Part shown: positions 6,131 through 6,183 of the stretch, one piece after another | Layout of the letters: each line of letters opens with the position of its first letter | How positions within the stretch are numbered: position 1 is the stretch's first letter | Origin: an uncultured Bacteroidota bacterium | Lineage (GTDB): Bacteria > Bacteroidota > Bacteroidia > Chitinophagales > Chitinophagaceae | Direction: 5' to 3' | Assembly: GCA_903929655.1 (NCBI GenBank) | Contig: CAIYVS010000477.1 | Coordinates: forward strand, 1-6,183 | DNA: 6,183 bases | Program-made: the position numbers and the translations under genes | Notes under the pieces: model-generated | Told to the model about the DNA's origin: nothing | What the model saw: the letters and a program-made list of their open reading frames with translations, nothing else | Databases searched by the model: none

Positions 6131-6183
6131 AGTTTTTCCGTTTAAACTGAGTATAAAGATTGTACTCTTTAAAGAAATGAAGC

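Overview
The window reads as chromosomal DNA from a member of the Bacteroidota, with a Chitinophagaceae-like family as a soft inference. The support is an AT-rich background, two promoters of the Bacteroidota type (TTTG, about 18-20 bases, TAnnTTTG), mostly poor Shine-Dalgarno sites, a tRNA gene without an encoded CCA end, and protein sequences of Bacteroidota flavour. No phage, transposase, integrase or CRISPR gene is visible.

Left part (1-1632, minus strand): a compact operon of the ribosome-assembly GTPase era, followed with a 17-base overlap by a PLP-dependent enzyme of the ACC deaminase / D-cysteine desulfhydrase family. The second gene runs off the left edge.

Centre (1698-4716): the most interesting part. 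A well-formed initiator tRNA-fMet gene has its own promoter and terminator. A small GIY-YIG nuclease ORF starts directly behind the terminator T-run. Six bases after its stop lies a broken second copy of the tRNA (3' half only), in which the 3' side of the anticodon arm and the variable loop are replaced by a perfect 14-base GC-rich palindrome. A third, full-length but decayed copy lies 2.5 kb further on and carries nearly the same GC block at the same site. Between the second and third copies sits a large 2-oxoglutarate/Fe(II) oxygenase gene on the minus strand, with its own promoter. Each tRNA copy is followed by an A-tract / hairpin / T-tract terminator, and the three stems are all different. 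The layout suggests repeated duplication, or nuclease-driven movement, at an initiator tRNA locus, with the oxygenase possibly caught between two copies.

Right part (4892-6183): msrA (peptide methionine sulfoxide reductase) on the plus strand and a SRPBCC/AHSA1-like protein on the minus strand, converging on an AT-rich gap with a likely minus-strand terminator. Apart from the era operon, the genes look like separate transcription units with unrelated housekeeping or stress roles.
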